Shown: piece after piece, positions 36,301-44,924 of the stretch
Layout: the number at the start of each line of letters is the position of its first letter
Numbering within the stretch: the first letter of the stretch is position 1
Assembly: GCF_003315245.1 (NCBI RefSeq)
Contig: NZ_QNRT01000001.1
Span: 963,457-1,027,456, forward strand
Direction: 5' to 3'
Origin: Arenicella xantha
GTDB taxonomy: Bacteria; Pseudomonadota; Gammaproteobacteria; Arenicellales; Arenicellaceae
DNA: 64,000 nt
The notes under the pieces: generated by a model
What the model saw: only the letters and a program-made list of their open reading frames with translations
Told to the model about the DNA's origin: nothing
Databases searched by the model: none
Made by a program: the position numbers and the translations under genes

Positions 36301-37164
36301 TTAATGGTCTAAGAAGTAAGGTTGTAGCTCACTCTTCCACTGCTCAACTAAGGCCGAGTCGTCATGATCCCATGGATGAAAATTTGGCTTCAAGAACATC
36401 ATATACAGCGGTTTCACTGATTTAATTAAACCGTCTGGGCCAAACAAATAATGCCATAGCTCCTTGCGTTCTTGCCATGTAGCTTTGTAGCCCATGTCAC
36501 GCAATAAAAAGCGGGTTGCTAATGACATTTTCAACGGAAACTCAAAATAGCTAAAGTAGCGGAATTCGCGATTCAAGCGCTTACGGTCTCCAACACAGTG
36601 TTGATATACATCGAAGGCAACCGATTTATGTTCAATTTCTTCGATCGCATGCCATTGAAATAGCTTCCGTAGCGACTCTGGAAAATGCCCCATCGAATCA
36701 ACGTTAGTCAACGCGAAGTGCGCCATAATTGCAGTGACATGTTCAGCCACTACCGTGCGCGCTAACCGCCGTTCGGGCGACCATTGCTGCTGACGCTCAG
36801 TCATCTGTTCTTTGAGCGTTTTTTCAATTTTTGCGGTGCTATACCCCAGATCGTCAAACAACTTATTTATTTTGCGATGTTGCAATGAGTGGTGTGCTTC
36901 TTGCGCCGAGAACTCTTTCACTTCTTGCTGAAGCTTAGGATCTGTGACTTGATCACTAAATAGTTTTACGGAATGAATAAACTCCGTCTCTCCAATTGGA
37001 AAACTAGCCGACATAGCCACCCAAAGTGCGCTTATCAGGGAATTTTCATTATAGAAAAAGCGCTCTTTTAGATCATCGAACTCGAATTTTACTCGACGAG
37101 GTTCGATCGCGAGCTTGGAGTTTGATTGCGGAATCGCGATGGCTGGATTGGTGTGAGCATTCAT
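36301..37164 (-). CDS. PF10118-type predicted metal-dependent hydrolase
   Basis: The 287-residue protein is all-helical with conserved His/Glu clusters (SAQEAHHSLQHRK near residue 93 and HAIEEIEHKSVAFD near 175), the ferritin-like metal-binding pattern of PF10118. Biochemical function of the family is poorly known. Genes of this family are often next to flavin monooxygenases and short-chain dehydrogenases, as here. It is the first gene of a two-gene unit with the monooxygenase, divergent from tetR. Confidence 0.84.
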   Translation of the reverse strand: MNAHTNPAIAIPQSNSKLAIEPRRVKFEFDDLKERFFYNENSLISALWVAMSASFPIGETEFIHSVKLFSDQVTDPKLQQEVKEFSAQEAHHSLQHRKINKLFDDLGYSTAKIEKTLKEQMTERQQQWSPERRLARTVVAEHVTAIMAHFALTNVDSMGHFPESLRKLFQWHAIEEIEHKSVAFDVYQHCVGDRKRLNREFRYFSYFEFPLKMSLATRFLLRDMGYKATWQERKELWHYLFGPDGLIKSVKPLYMMFLKPNFHPWDHDDSALVEQWKSELQPYFLDH

Positions 37165-37223
37165 AATTATTGCCTGCGTTAGCCAACGTTGCCAACGCGA
37201 TGAATTGTTACGATTAAATTTGT

Positions 37224-37241
37224 GTTTACAATACTGTAAAC
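37224..37241. promoter_or_regulatory. Palindromic operator candidate for the TetR regulator
   Basis: GTTTACA at 37224-37230 and TGTAAAC at 37235-37241 are perfect inverted arms around ATAC. A related TTACAATACTTTA follows at 37246. The site lies between the divergent PF10118 and tetR genes. Confidence 0.6.
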
Positions 37242-37265
37242 TAAGTTACAATACTTTAGAAGCTG

Positions 37266-37281
37266 TTGACAGTTCTGTCAA
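37266..37281. promoter_or_regulatory. Second palindromic operator candidate
   Basis: TTGACAGTTCTGTCAA is a perfect inverted repeat of 7-bp arms with a two-base centre, about 36 bp before the tetR start. Its left arm includes TTGACA, a -35 consensus. A bound repressor there would block tetR transcription. Confidence 0.6.
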
Positions 37282-37316
37282 TAGCAAGTGATTAAGCAAT
37301 TATATTTATCGATTAA

Positions 37317-37955
37317 ATGGCCAGAAAAACTCACGAATCCCCACAAGCCGCTAAAACTGCGATACTCGATGCAGCCGAAGCCATTATGGTTGAAGTTGGC
37401 CCTGCCGGTTTACGAATCAGCGCGGTAGCAAAAAAAGCTGGCATGGCACATCCGAATATTATTCACCACTTTGGTTCACGCGAAGGTTTAATTGATGCGG
37501 TAGCCCATCGGGTTGGGCAGCGCGCAACCGAACGCATTACCAACGCCATAGATAAGGCATTGAGTGCACCACCGCAAGATCGTGTCGCGGCAATTACACA
37601 GATCCTCGAAACGGTGTATCCGGGCGATGAAGGACGTGCCGCTGTTTGGCTGTATTTAGGTGGCGCGAGTAGTTCTTTAAAACCAAATATGCAACGTATC
37701 GTCGAGTTATCTCACCGCTTCCGACAAACCATTGATGCCGACGTGCAACCCGCCAACACTAAGCGCTTGGTCATGTTAATCACCTTGGCACTAGTCGGCG
37801 AAGTGGTCTCTGGCCACACTATCAAAGAAGCACTTGGCTTTGATAATACTGAAGGAGACCGAGCACATTTCAAACAATGGTTGGCTGAAATTCTTCTGAA
37901 TTTGTCGGACCAACAACTTACTACCAGCATTAATGCCGTGGAGTCGAATCAATGA
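37317..37955 (+). CDS. TetR/AcrR family transcriptional regulator
   Basis: The 212-residue protein has an N-terminal helix-turn-helix of the TetR type (TAILDAAEAIMVEVGPAGLR, then ISAVAKKAGMAHPNIIHHFG at residues about 30-50) and a helical ligand-binding domain. It probably represses itself and the divergent hydrolase-monooxygenase genes through the palindromes in the 152-bp spacer. The ligand is unknown, perhaps a hydrophobic substrate of the monooxygenase. Its TGA overlaps the ATG of the SDR gene as ATGA, so the two are translationally coupled. Confidence 0.9.
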   Translation: MARKTHESPQAAKTAILDAAEAIMVEVGPAGLRISAVAKKAGMAHPNIIHHFGSREGLIDAVAHRVGQRATERITNAIDKALSAPPQDRVAAITQILETVYPGDEGRAAVWLYLGGASSSLKPNMQRIVELSHRFRQTIDADVQPANTKRLVMLITLALVGEVVSGHTIKEALGFDNTEGDRAHFKQWLAEILLNLSDQQLTTSINAVESNQ

Positions 37956-38794
37956 AAAAATTTATGGACAGTGTCGCCGTCGTCACCGGAGCAGGCAGTG
38001 GTATCGGTCGCGAGTTAGCGCTGCAATTGGCGGGGCATGGTGCGCACGTTGCGATCTCCGATATCAATCAACAAGGCTTACTTGAAACCTCTGAGCTGAT
38101 CACCAACCAAGGTGGCAAGGTGCATAGCAAGCTGCTCGATGTCTCTGATCGACAAGCGGTGTTTGATTATGCGAGTCAGGTGCATCAAGACTGCGGTCAA
38201 ATCAATCTAGTCATCAATAACGCCGGTGTAGCATTGGCATCAGGTACGCTTGCCAATACCACCATAGATGAGTTTGAATGGTTGATGGGCATTAATTTTT
38301 CTGGGGTTTTGTACGGTACCAAAGCATTTCTTCCGATACTCGAGCAGGCTGAATGGGGGCATATCGTTAACCTCTCGAGCCTATTTGGGTTAATTGGTGT
38401 ACCCGAGCAAGCTGCCTACAATGCCAGTAAATTTGCGGTCCGCGGCATGACCGAAGCATTACGCCAAGAGCTCGATCAAAGTGACAGCAAAGTAAGTTGC
38501 ACATCGGTACATCCCGGCGGCATCAAGACTAACATCGCACGCAATGCACGACCCGGAGAGGCCTTAGATCCACAGGCAACTCTTTTACTAGAGGGTTCGT
38601 CTGATCGCTTCGACAAGCTCGCCCGCACTAGCGCCATGGAGGCCGCTCGTCAGATACTCCAAGCGGTGGTGAAAAATAAAAAGCGGCTTCTCATCGGCAA
38701 CGATGCCAAAATGCTAGACCGAATTCAGCGACTTTTACCTAACCATTATCAATCCATTTTGAAGCGCGCCCTTGATAAAATGACGCAGGACTAG
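37952..38794 (+). CDS. Short-chain dehydrogenase/reductase
   Basis: The 280-residue classical SDR has the cofactor motif VTGAGSGIGRELAL, NNAG, and catalytic Ser in VNLSSLFGLIG with YNASK (Tyr and Lys) about 13 residues later. The Asp after the second strand (ISDINQQG) favours NAD. It probably oxidises or reduces an alcohol/ketone pair related to the divergent monooxygenase. It is coupled to tetR by an ATGA overlap. Its TAG interlocks with the stop of the converging DUF1232 gene. Confidence 0.9.
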   Translation: MKKFMDSVAVVTGAGSGIGRELALQLAGHGAHVAISDINQQGLLETSELITNQGGKVHSKLLDVSDRQAVFDYASQVHQDCGQINLVINNAGVALASGTLANTTIDEFEWLMGINFSGVLYGTKAFLPILEQAEWGHIVNLSSLFGLIGVPEQAAYNASKFAVRGMTEALRQELDQSDSKVSCTSVHPGGIKTNIARNARPGEALDPQATLLLEGSSDRFDKLARTSAMEAARQILQAVVKNKKRLLIGNDAKMLDRIQRLLPNHYQSILKRALDKMTQD

Positions 38795-39264
38795 TCTCTC
38801 GGCAATGGTTCCAACAAGTGTGTGGTTGACGGTTTCAAGTCAGGGTCTTCGCTAGCTGGTTGGTTTGACTCCCATTCACTAAATCTATCGAGATCCTGAG
38901 ACACTGAGCTAAGCGTCCACGCCAATAAACTAACGTCATCGATAAAACCTAGACTGACAATAAAGTCTGGGATCAAATCAATTGGCATCACAAAGTAGAT
39001 TATCGACGTAACGATCAGCGCCAAGCTCTCACGGGAAATCGAGCGATACTCACCGCGGGCATAGCTCTTGACCAACCTAAATGCGGTTTTCGTCGGTTCT
39101 AAAATACTGGCAAAACGATCGTTGTTTGTCAGTGCTCGCAACGCACCAGCGTCAGAGACTAACGCTAGCAATTGAGCTGGGCTTTGCAAGGTCGCCGTCA
39201 CTACCGACTTAGCTTTACGATAAGCTCGACTATTCAATAAACGTGAGGGCTTTTTACTTGGCAT
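38791..39264 (-). CDS. DUF1232 (YkvA-like) membrane protein
   Basis: The 157-residue product has a basic N-terminus and one membrane region (SLALIVTSIIYFVMPIDLIP) with the DUF1232 signature PIDLIPDFIVSLGFIDDV at residues about 102-119. The family's function is unknown. Four-base overlap (CTAG) with the SDR gene joins the two stops. Directly upstream lie four tandem 15-bp repeats that may affect its expression. Confidence 0.85.
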   Translation of the reverse strand: MPSKKPSRLLNSRAYRKAKSVVTATLQSPAQLLALVSDAGALRALTNNDRFASILEPTKTAFRLVKSYARGEYRSISRESLALIVTSIIYFVMPIDLIPDFIVSLGFIDDVSLLAWTLSSVSQDLDRFSEWESNQPASEDPDLKPSTTHLLEPLPRD

Positions 39265-39295
39265 CGTGCATGTATGGGTTAGTTAGGGGCTAAGG

Positions 39296-39355
39296 TTGCT
39301 ATCGACTAATCTGTTATCAACTAAGCTGTTATCAACTTAGTCGTTATCAACTAGG
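39296..39355. repeat. Four tandem 15-bp repeats (iterons)
   Basis: Four units of exactly 15 bp fill this stretch. The second is CTGTTATCAACTAAG, the third differs from it by one base, and the outer two are more diverged. The last three share GTTATCAACT. The array lies 32 bp upstream of the DUF1232 start, in a 249-bp gap between two minus-strand genes. The rest of the gap shows only a short hairpin (GCGTCA 39480-39485 with TGACGC 39499-39504). Confidence 0.8.
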
Positions 39356-39513
39356 AAGGAGCTAATCCACCATTAGTGGCAATGAATATTTGAATTAGCA
39401 TAACAGACCCTGATAAACAGACGAATCTCAGCCCGCATCAGCGTATCCGGCGCCACGTTACTTACTTCACAAACTTGTTGCGTCAGCGCTTTAAGGTCTG
39501 ACGCCCATTCCGC

Positions 39514-40092
39514 TTAAAAATAGTCTGGCTCGTTACCCGGTTTCCACTTTATGCTGCAGCCAATGCTGGCTACTTGCTCATCGACCGTGGCTTTATCTGC
39601 CAAAACGGCGGCGAGCGCAGCAGTTAGATCAGCGCCGCTAACGTCGTGCGAGTTCGACGGCCGTGAATTGTCCATTTGCCCGCGATATTGCAAACGATGA
39701 GCACGACTGTAAACAAAAAAATCTGGCGTACAAGCCGCTCCATATGCTTTCGCCACCGCTTGAGTTTCATCAAATAGATAGGGAAACTGAAACCCATATT
39801 GTTTGGCAAAATCCCGCATTGGCCCTGGCCCATCTTGTGGGTAAGCATCAGTGTCATTAGACGAAATTGCCATAACCGCAAAGCCATTTGCTTGCGCCTC
39901 ATTAGCAATTGACGTCATCTTTTCAACAAGATGTAAAACGTAAGGACAATGATTACAAATAAACATCAACAGCAGCGGTTGGTCCTGCGCCGCCGACAAT
40001 GAGACTAGAGCATTTTTCTTAGTTACGTCTGGCAAACTAAAATCAGTTGCTAACAGACCAAGTTCTGGCATGGTTGAAGCCACAGTAGCCAT
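39514..40092 (-). CDS. Thioredoxin-fold (AhpC/TSA-like) protein
   Basis: The product has a thioredoxin fold with the redox motif CNHCP near residue 48 and a cis-Pro region in ACTPDFFVY. GQMDNSRPSN is typical of the thioredoxin-family group with PF08534/TlpA-like similarity. No signal peptide, so it is probably a cytoplasmic thiol peroxidase or reductase. An ATG at 40101 overlaps the Nudix stop. GGGGGGA sits 8 bases before the ATG at 40090-40092, which I prefer (192 residues). It is the second gene after the Nudix hydrolase. Confidence 0.83.
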   Translation of the reverse strand: MATVASTMPELGLLATDFSLPDVTKKNALVSLSAAQDQPLLLMFICNHCPYVLHLVEKMTSIANEAQANGFAVMAISSNDTDAYPQDGPGPMRDFAKQYGFQFPYLFDETQAVAKAYGAACTPDFFVYSRAHRLQYRGQMDNSRPSNSHDVSGADLTAALAAVLADKATVDEQVASIGCSIKWKPGNEPDYF

Positions 40093-40093
40093 A

Positions 40094-40792
40094 TTAATCA
40101 TCCCCCCGATTGATTATCTTACGCGTGATTTTATCAACATTATCGCGACTCATTTCGCGCTTTTCTATATTTTTGAGTATTTCCTTTTGTGCTTCACTCA
40201 GCACCGGCATAGGCCAATCCAACAATTCATATAGCCCCATAACCATGCGCAGACTCAAGCCCCACAGAATTTGCTTTTTGCCTTCGTCAATCATCACTCC
40301 AGGCATACTAAACGCTTGATCCAGAGGATGAGTAAAACTATGCGCATTTGCCGCATCATGCAAGTAGCTCAGCGGCAACCATACCATGTCAGCAACTTCA
40401 TAATTACCAACCAAACTTAGCGTCTTGCTAGGCTTAAAAATAAAACAGGATACATGTACGCTGTAAACGCCATCCACCTTTAATCCATACAAATCATCTA
40501 ACTGACCAACCAAGTCAGCATCCGATAAATCGGCCCCGACTTCCTCATACGCTTCTCGTATGGCGGCCGCTCTGGGACTCGCATCATCAGGCTCGATCTT
40601 TCCGCCAGGAAACGACATCTGACCGGACCAAGGATCATTCTCGTGCTGAGCACGCTGCATCATAAGAAACTCGGTGCCGGATTCGGTATCACGCAAAATA
40701 ATTGCGACCGAGGCTCGCATCAAACTGACTTCGGGCTGGATTTTAGGTCGATACTCGCGAATGCGGTCGAGTTCATTTTGCCCGATTAACAT
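40094..40792 (-). CDS. Nudix hydrolase, CoA pyrophosphatase-like
   Basis: The 232-residue protein carries a Nudix box, GGKIEPDDASPRAAAIREAY followed by EEVGAD, preceded by DPWSGQMSFPGG. This combination marks the NudL-type CoA pyrophosphatases (UPF0035 group), which cleave coenzyme A to phosphopantetheine and adenosine phosphate. Assignment rests on these motifs. It lies just upstream of the thioredoxin-fold gene with nearly overlapping ends, and is divergent from punA. Confidence 0.87.
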   Translation of the reverse strand: MLIGQNELDRIREYRPKIQPEVSLMRASVAIILRDTESGTEFLMMQRAQHENDPWSGQMSFPGGKIEPDDASPRAAAIREAYEEVGADLSDADLVGQLDDLYGLKVDGVYSVHVSCFIFKPSKTLSLVGNYEVADMVWLPLSYLHDAANAHSFTHPLDQAFSMPGVMIDEGKKQILWGLSLRMVMGLYELLDWPMPVLSEAQKEILKNIEKREMSRDNVDKITRKIINRGDD

Positions 40793-40888
40793 GGTTGGTT
40801 AGGTGTGACATTAGGCATAGATTGAATTATGCCTGAAGGGGCAGAAGTGTTCTAGAATACACCACTCATAACTTACTAAATTCGCCCC

Positions 40889-41722
40889 ATGTCGAACCCC
40901 AATTCAGCCGCTTTGCACCTACTGGTCGAGCAAGCGGCAAGCCACATAAAACCTCTCCTCGAGGCTCCATTGGATACCGCTATCGTGCTCGGCACCGGCC
41001 TATCTAGCTTAAGCCTACCTGGCTACCATGATGTCGTCAGCATCAAATATGACGACATACCGGGCATGCCGACCTCCACTGCCCCCAGTCATGATGGCGA
41101 GCTGAGAATCATCAGCAATGGCCAACAAACTGTTGCGTTATGTGCTGGTAGACAACACTTATATGAAGGCTATTCTGCTCAGCAAGTTAGCACCATGACA
41201 TACGTGTTACGAGCACTCGGTGCTAAAACGCTAATCATCACTAATGCCTCTGGCGGCCTAAATGCCGACTTCTCCCCCGGAGATGTCATGCTAATCAAAG
41301 ATCACATGAATTTGACTGGTCACAATCCATTGGTTGGTCAAGACGAAACGCTGGGCATACGATTCCCCGACATGTCTAGGCCTTATGACCTGAGCCTACG
41401 TCAAAAGATTACGGCGATTGCTAGCGCACAAAAGATTACGGTGCACCAAGGCGTTTACGCCGGGGTACTAGGCCCATCGCTAGAAACCTCAGCGGAACGT
41501 CGCATGTTACGGGTAATGGGAGCCGATGCGGTAGGCATGTCAACGGTGCTTGAAGTAATCGCGGCGGTTCACTGTGGCCTCAATGTACTTGGATTAGCAG
41601 CCATAACTAATTTGGCACTGGGCGATGAAAATCAAGCACCTGATACTTTGGAAGATGTACTGGAAAACGCAGCGGTGGCTGCCAGCAAAATGACTGTATT
41701 ACTGCAAAAGCTATTAGCGTAG
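40889..41722 (+). CDS. punA: Purine-nucleoside phosphorylase
   Basis: The enzyme splits inosine or guanosine with phosphate into base and ribose 1-phosphate for purine salvage. The 277-residue protein has AIVLGTGLSSL, the phosphate-binding RQHLYEGY, TNASGGLNADFSPGDVM and AVGMSTVLEVI of the trimeric PNP family. The ATG at 40889 is used. It is divergent from the Nudix gene, and a hairpin terminator follows at 41771. Confidence 0.93.
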   Translation: MSNPNSAALHLLVEQAASHIKPLLEAPLDTAIVLGTGLSSLSLPGYHDVVSIKYDDIPGMPTSTAPSHDGELRIISNGQQTVALCAGRQHLYEGYSAQQVSTMTYVLRALGAKTLIITNASGGLNADFSPGDVMLIKDHMNLTGHNPLVGQDETLGIRFPDMSRPYDLSLRQKITAIASAQKITVHQGVYAGVLGPSLETSAERRMLRVMGADAVGMSTVLEVIAAVHCGLNVLGLAAITNLALGDENQAPDTLEDVLENAAVAASKMTVLLQKLLA

Positions 41723-41770
41723 AGATATGAGTATTGAACGCGCAATGTAAACGGATGTCGCAATTGCGCT

Positions 41771-41799
41771 CGCTCGGGGTTAATGACCAACCCTGAGCG
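41771..41799. terminator. Convergent hairpin terminator
   Basis: CGCTCGGGGTT at 41771-41781 pairs with AACCCTGAGCG at 41789-41799, one mismatch, 7-base loop, between the converging punA and outer-membrane-protein genes. No T tract. Confidence 0.6.
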
Positions 41800-41834
41800 G
41801 CTTAATAGTACCGGCTCAATCTACCAGCTTAGTA

Positions 41835-42494
41835 TTACCAGCTTAAATCAGTACCGAGCAGAAAACCCGAGCTCGAACCTAACTCTTCAATGACAGGGTC
41901 TTCCAAGTCGAGAGAAAACACTCGATAACCAGCCTTCAACGACAATGATGGTAGCGGCTGATACAGTAAACCCGCTTCGAATTCATAGCCAGTCGCATCA
42001 CTTTCGCTTAGGCCATCAACGAGGTCAGGAAAATAAGAGGTTAAGCCGTACACCTGAAAAGAGTCGAATATATTGTATCGACCACTCACCGACACCTTCG
42101 GACCACTGGCTTCTAGTTGCGAAGCAATATCGAGTTCCTGCCAACCTAGGCCAAGCTCGAGATTAGATTTGTCTTGTGCACCAAATAAGCGACGCTTAAC
42201 ATCGAGATTGAAGTATTGGCTGTCTTCCGGCAAACCGAAAACATCGTCTTCGTCGTTCTGCAGTAATTTGGCGCTTACTCCCCAATTCTCTGTCCAGAAC
42301 TCACTTTTACCCAAAAAAGAGTCATACTCTCCGGCACCGAATACAGAGACACTGACATCGTCAGATAACCACATTAAACTGGGCTTTGGTGCAAACGGGT
42401 CTTGCTCTTGTGCTAACGCTGCACCACCAAGTGTCGATAGCAGCAAACCGCTCAGCACAAAAACGCTTTTCATTCCCTGCACAATCGAGCACAT
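41835..42494 (-). CDS. Exported beta-rich protein, probable small outer-membrane barrel
   Basis: The product has a signal peptide (MKSVFVLSGLLLSTLGGAALA within the first 30 residues) and then about 190 residues with alternating strand pattern, ending SGFLLGTDLSW, a terminal aromatic residue as in outer-membrane barrels. ATGs occur at 42543-42545, 42492-42494 and 42471-42473; AGG lies six bases before the middle one, which I chose. It resembles YfaZ-like small barrels in size, but I cannot assign a family. Upstream is a 375-bp spacer shared with hslR. Confidence 0.7.
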   Translation of the reverse strand: MCSIVQGMKSVFVLSGLLLSTLGGAALAQEQDPFAPKPSLMWLSDDVSVSVFGAGEYDSFLGKSEFWTENWGVSAKLLQNDEDDVFGLPEDSQYFNLDVKRRLFGAQDKSNLELGLGWQELDIASQLEASGPKVSVSGRYNIFDSFQVYGLTSYFPDLVDGLSESDATGYEFEAGLLYQPLPSLSLKAGYRVFSLDLEDPVIEELGSSSGFLLGTDLSW

Positions 42495-42586
42495 GGCCGA
42501 CCTGCGGTGGGATTGCGTGTTTTGATTGTTAGCGTTTATTTTCATGACATTTTATTGTTATTAACTCTTTAACTGCTCTTCTTATT

Positions 42587-42610
42587 ATTTGTCGTTCTAT
42601 TTGTCGTTCT
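42587..42610. repeat. Tandem 12-bp duplication
   Basis: ATTTGTCGTTCT is repeated exactly twice, head to tail, in the AT-rich spacer (42546-42920) between the outer-membrane-protein gene and hslR. Apart from this and the promoter candidate at 42800, I see nothing in the 375-bp spacer. Confidence 0.75.
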
Positions 42611-42799
42611 TTAAGTGTCGCTGATATCGTTCAGGTAACGCAGGCTTTCATTTATTTATGAAATGCTTAAACTGTGCTCCTTACTCATCAGCTCAATCGC
42701 TTAATTCAATGGCATCGCTGATTTCTTATGAATCAGTCGAATCATTGACTAGAATCTAAACAGAACGTGATTTTTAGTTTTACTTGCTACGCTAAGTTA

Positions 42800-42827
42800 T
42801 TGTTCTTACGACTAATTAAAGTATAGA
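42800..42827 (+). promoter_or_regulatory. hslR: Candidate sigma-70 promoter of hslR
   Basis: TTGTTC at 42800-42805 and TATAGA at 42822-42827 are 16 bp apart, about 94 bp before the hslR start. No heat-shock (sigma-32) pattern was recognised. Confidence 0.4.
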
Positions 42828-42920
42828 CCTAAACTATGACTAATTTGTGGCAATTTTGCCGGAATTCATCAAATTTAATGTTTAAAAATGGTTTTTTAAC
42901 GCATTTTCAGCGGAAATATT

Positions 42921-43316
42921 ATGCCAACTAAAGAGCTTGAGTCGGTTCGAATTGATAAATGGTTATGGGCTGCTCGGTTTTTTAAAACTAGGCAACTGTC
43001 CGCAAAAGCGATCAAATCAAGCCAAATTCTGAGCGGGAAACAGACTGTTAAACCAGCGAGCCTAGTCAAGGTCGGTGACATAATTACGCTAAAGAGAGGC
43101 TTGTATTTACTCGAAGTAGAGGTGCTTGGCTTGAGTGAACAACGAGGCTCCGCCACCGTGGCGCAAACCCTCTACCGTGAGACACAAGCAAGCCAGCTCG
43201 CGCGCGAAAAACTTAAACAACAACTCGATAGCCAACCAAAAATAGACATCGACCGGCGCAAACCAGATAAACGTGGGGTTCGGTCACATCGGGCCATTAA
43301 ACGCGGTGGCGAATAG
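42921..43316 (+). CDS. hslR: Hsp15, S4-domain RNA-binding heat-shock protein
   Basis: The 131-residue protein has an S4 RNA-binding domain at the N-terminus (RIDKWLWAARFFKTRQLS) and a basic tail (RRKPDKRGVRSHRAIKRGGE). Hsp15 binds stalled 50S subunits that carry peptidyl-tRNA and helps recycle them. Length and motifs match the family. It converges on the amidohydrolase gene, their stops 4 bp apart. Confidence 0.92.
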   Translation: MPTKELESVRIDKWLWAARFFKTRQLSAKAIKSSQILSGKQTVKPASLVKVGDIITLKRGLYLLEVEVLGLSEQRGSATVAQTLYRETQASQLAREKLKQQLDSQPKIDIDRRKPDKRGVRSHRAIKRGGE

Positions 43317-43320
43317 CCCG

Positions 43321-44796
43321 TTATTCGCTAAGCGCCGACAATTTTTCACGAGCATTAATTCGACCACCAATCATTACCCAATCGATTGAATCATAGGCTG
43401 AAATTGTTAATAACGGATTTTTTGACAACAACAACATATCCGCACGTTTACCAACATCAATCGAGCCTAGTTCCTTTGCCAACCCAAAAAACTTAGCATT
43501 CTCAATGGTGGCCGATGCTAACAATTGCTCAAGCCCAATGCCCATAGCGTGCCACTGCTGCATTTCCATGCGACCATTGAGTCCTGGGGGGTTGGCATAA
43601 GTCATATCACTCGGTGTGTCACTACCAAAAAACAACTTGCCACCTTGCTTAACCCATTGCTTGGTCGCGGCTGTTACACGCTTAAGAGGTGCCGCATTGA
43701 TTTGTTGCCAACCAGATTCGGCGAGCAAACGCTGTACATAAGGAACCTCACGCATCTGCATCCGAAACGTCTGCCCATCAGGACTATCGTACCATTTGAC
43801 TAAGCTTGCCGGAACGGCGTGCTGAATCGAGTTATGGTTTAGATAATCAGGGTCGTGCAAGTCTCGCTCCCCCATTAGCACTTGTATGGTCGGTTGCAGC
43901 ACGATGCCAGCCGCTACCGCATCATCGATCAGAGCCGCAACGGGGTCGTTTATCGCGCTTGCATGCGCATCATCCCAAGTCCACAAGCCATGCACAAAAG
44001 CATCTACTCCGGCGGCGATGCCAAACTGCTGAGCTGACTGCGAATTGGCATGTAACAGCACCTTCAACCCCTGCTGGTGAGCATTCGCCACCAACTCTTG
44101 TATCAGTTCAACTGTTGGCGTTGGTAAGTTCTTAACACTTCCAAACCCCGTTTCAAAATGCGTTTTCACACAGATAGCACCATCACCAACCATGCGCTGC
44201 ACCACAGCTTGGGGCGAATGATTCGCCGGCTCAGAGCTCTTTGGCAGCGGCCGATCACCAAGCAGATAATACGGTGTTACCTGAGCTCGAATTGATGCGG
44301 GCATGAAATTAGTTGGGTACCCGTCCAGTAAGGGAGCCGCACCACAAAAGTAGGCTGTTGGCCTGAGCGCTTGCGCATTCCAGGCAGCGATCGACTCGGC
44401 ATTCGAGTGCAAGTCTATGACCGTAGTAAATCCGTGATAAAGGTAGCTCAACGGAATCTGTCGATACGCCTGCGCCGCCACATCTGAGTTATTTTGAGCT
44501 TGCTCATAGCTCATACCCGGAACGCCGCTTAAGTGCGTGTGCGCATCGATTAAACCAGGGATTAAGAAACGCCCGCTCGCGTCGATTTCACGGCTCGCGC
44601 TTACCATTAAATCTTTCCCGATTTGAGCAATTTTTCCGCCTACTATCAACACATCCACTCCTGGTTGTACTTCCATGCTGATAGTTGAAATCAACGTTGC
44701 GTTGCGAATTACCGTTGACTCGCCAGCCGCCGCTAACAAGTTCGCCGAACCAAACAAAAGCGTGACACTAAGAATGATGGTTAAAAATATTTTCAT
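43321..44796 (-). CDS. Exported amidohydrolase
   Basis: A signal peptide (MKIFLTIILSVTLLFGSANLLA) is followed by a metal-dependent amidohydrolase domain of about 465 residues. Metal ligands are visible in DAHTHLSG, in VCVKTHFE-like and LLHANSQS segments, and in FGSDTPSDM. The GLIDAHTH motif follows a beta-sandwich start (VIRNATLIS), as in imidazolonepropionase-like amidohydrolases and prolidase-type secreted enzymes. The substrate cannot be assigned. Location is probably periplasmic. It is divergent from the AraC-type regulator gene. Confidence 0.85.
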   Translation of the reverse strand: MKIFLTIILSVTLLFGSANLLAAAGESTVIRNATLISTISMEVQPGVDVLIVGGKIAQIGKDLMVSASREIDASGRFLIPGLIDAHTHLSGVPGMSYEQAQNNSDVAAQAYRQIPLSYLYHGFTTVIDLHSNAESIAAWNAQALRPTAYFCGAAPLLDGYPTNFMPASIRAQVTPYYLLGDRPLPKSSEPANHSPQAVVQRMVGDGAICVKTHFETGFGSVKNLPTPTVELIQELVANAHQQGLKVLLHANSQSAQQFGIAAGVDAFVHGLWTWDDAHASAINDPVAALIDDAVAAGIVLQPTIQVLMGERDLHDPDYLNHNSIQHAVPASLVKWYDSPDGQTFRMQMREVPYVQRLLAESGWQQINAAPLKRVTAATKQWVKQGGKLFFGSDTPSDMTYANPPGLNGRMEMQQWHAMGIGLEQLLASATIENAKFFGLAKELGSIDVGKRADMLLLSKNPLLTISAYDSIDWVMIGGRINAREKLSALSE

Positions 44797-44924
44797 GCGA
44801 TTTTTTTCGAGAAAGTTAATTTACCGACATACTGCTGACCAAAGTGGTTTCAGATCGACCGAGATCGCGTTTTAGGTCTTAAAACATTGTGGTTGGACGC
44901 AATATGACTTGCTACCATAGTCCC

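Noticed and set aside
39296-39355. Tandem repeats considered as a CRISPR array
   Set aside because: The 15-bp units are directly adjacent with no unique spacers and no cas genes nearby.
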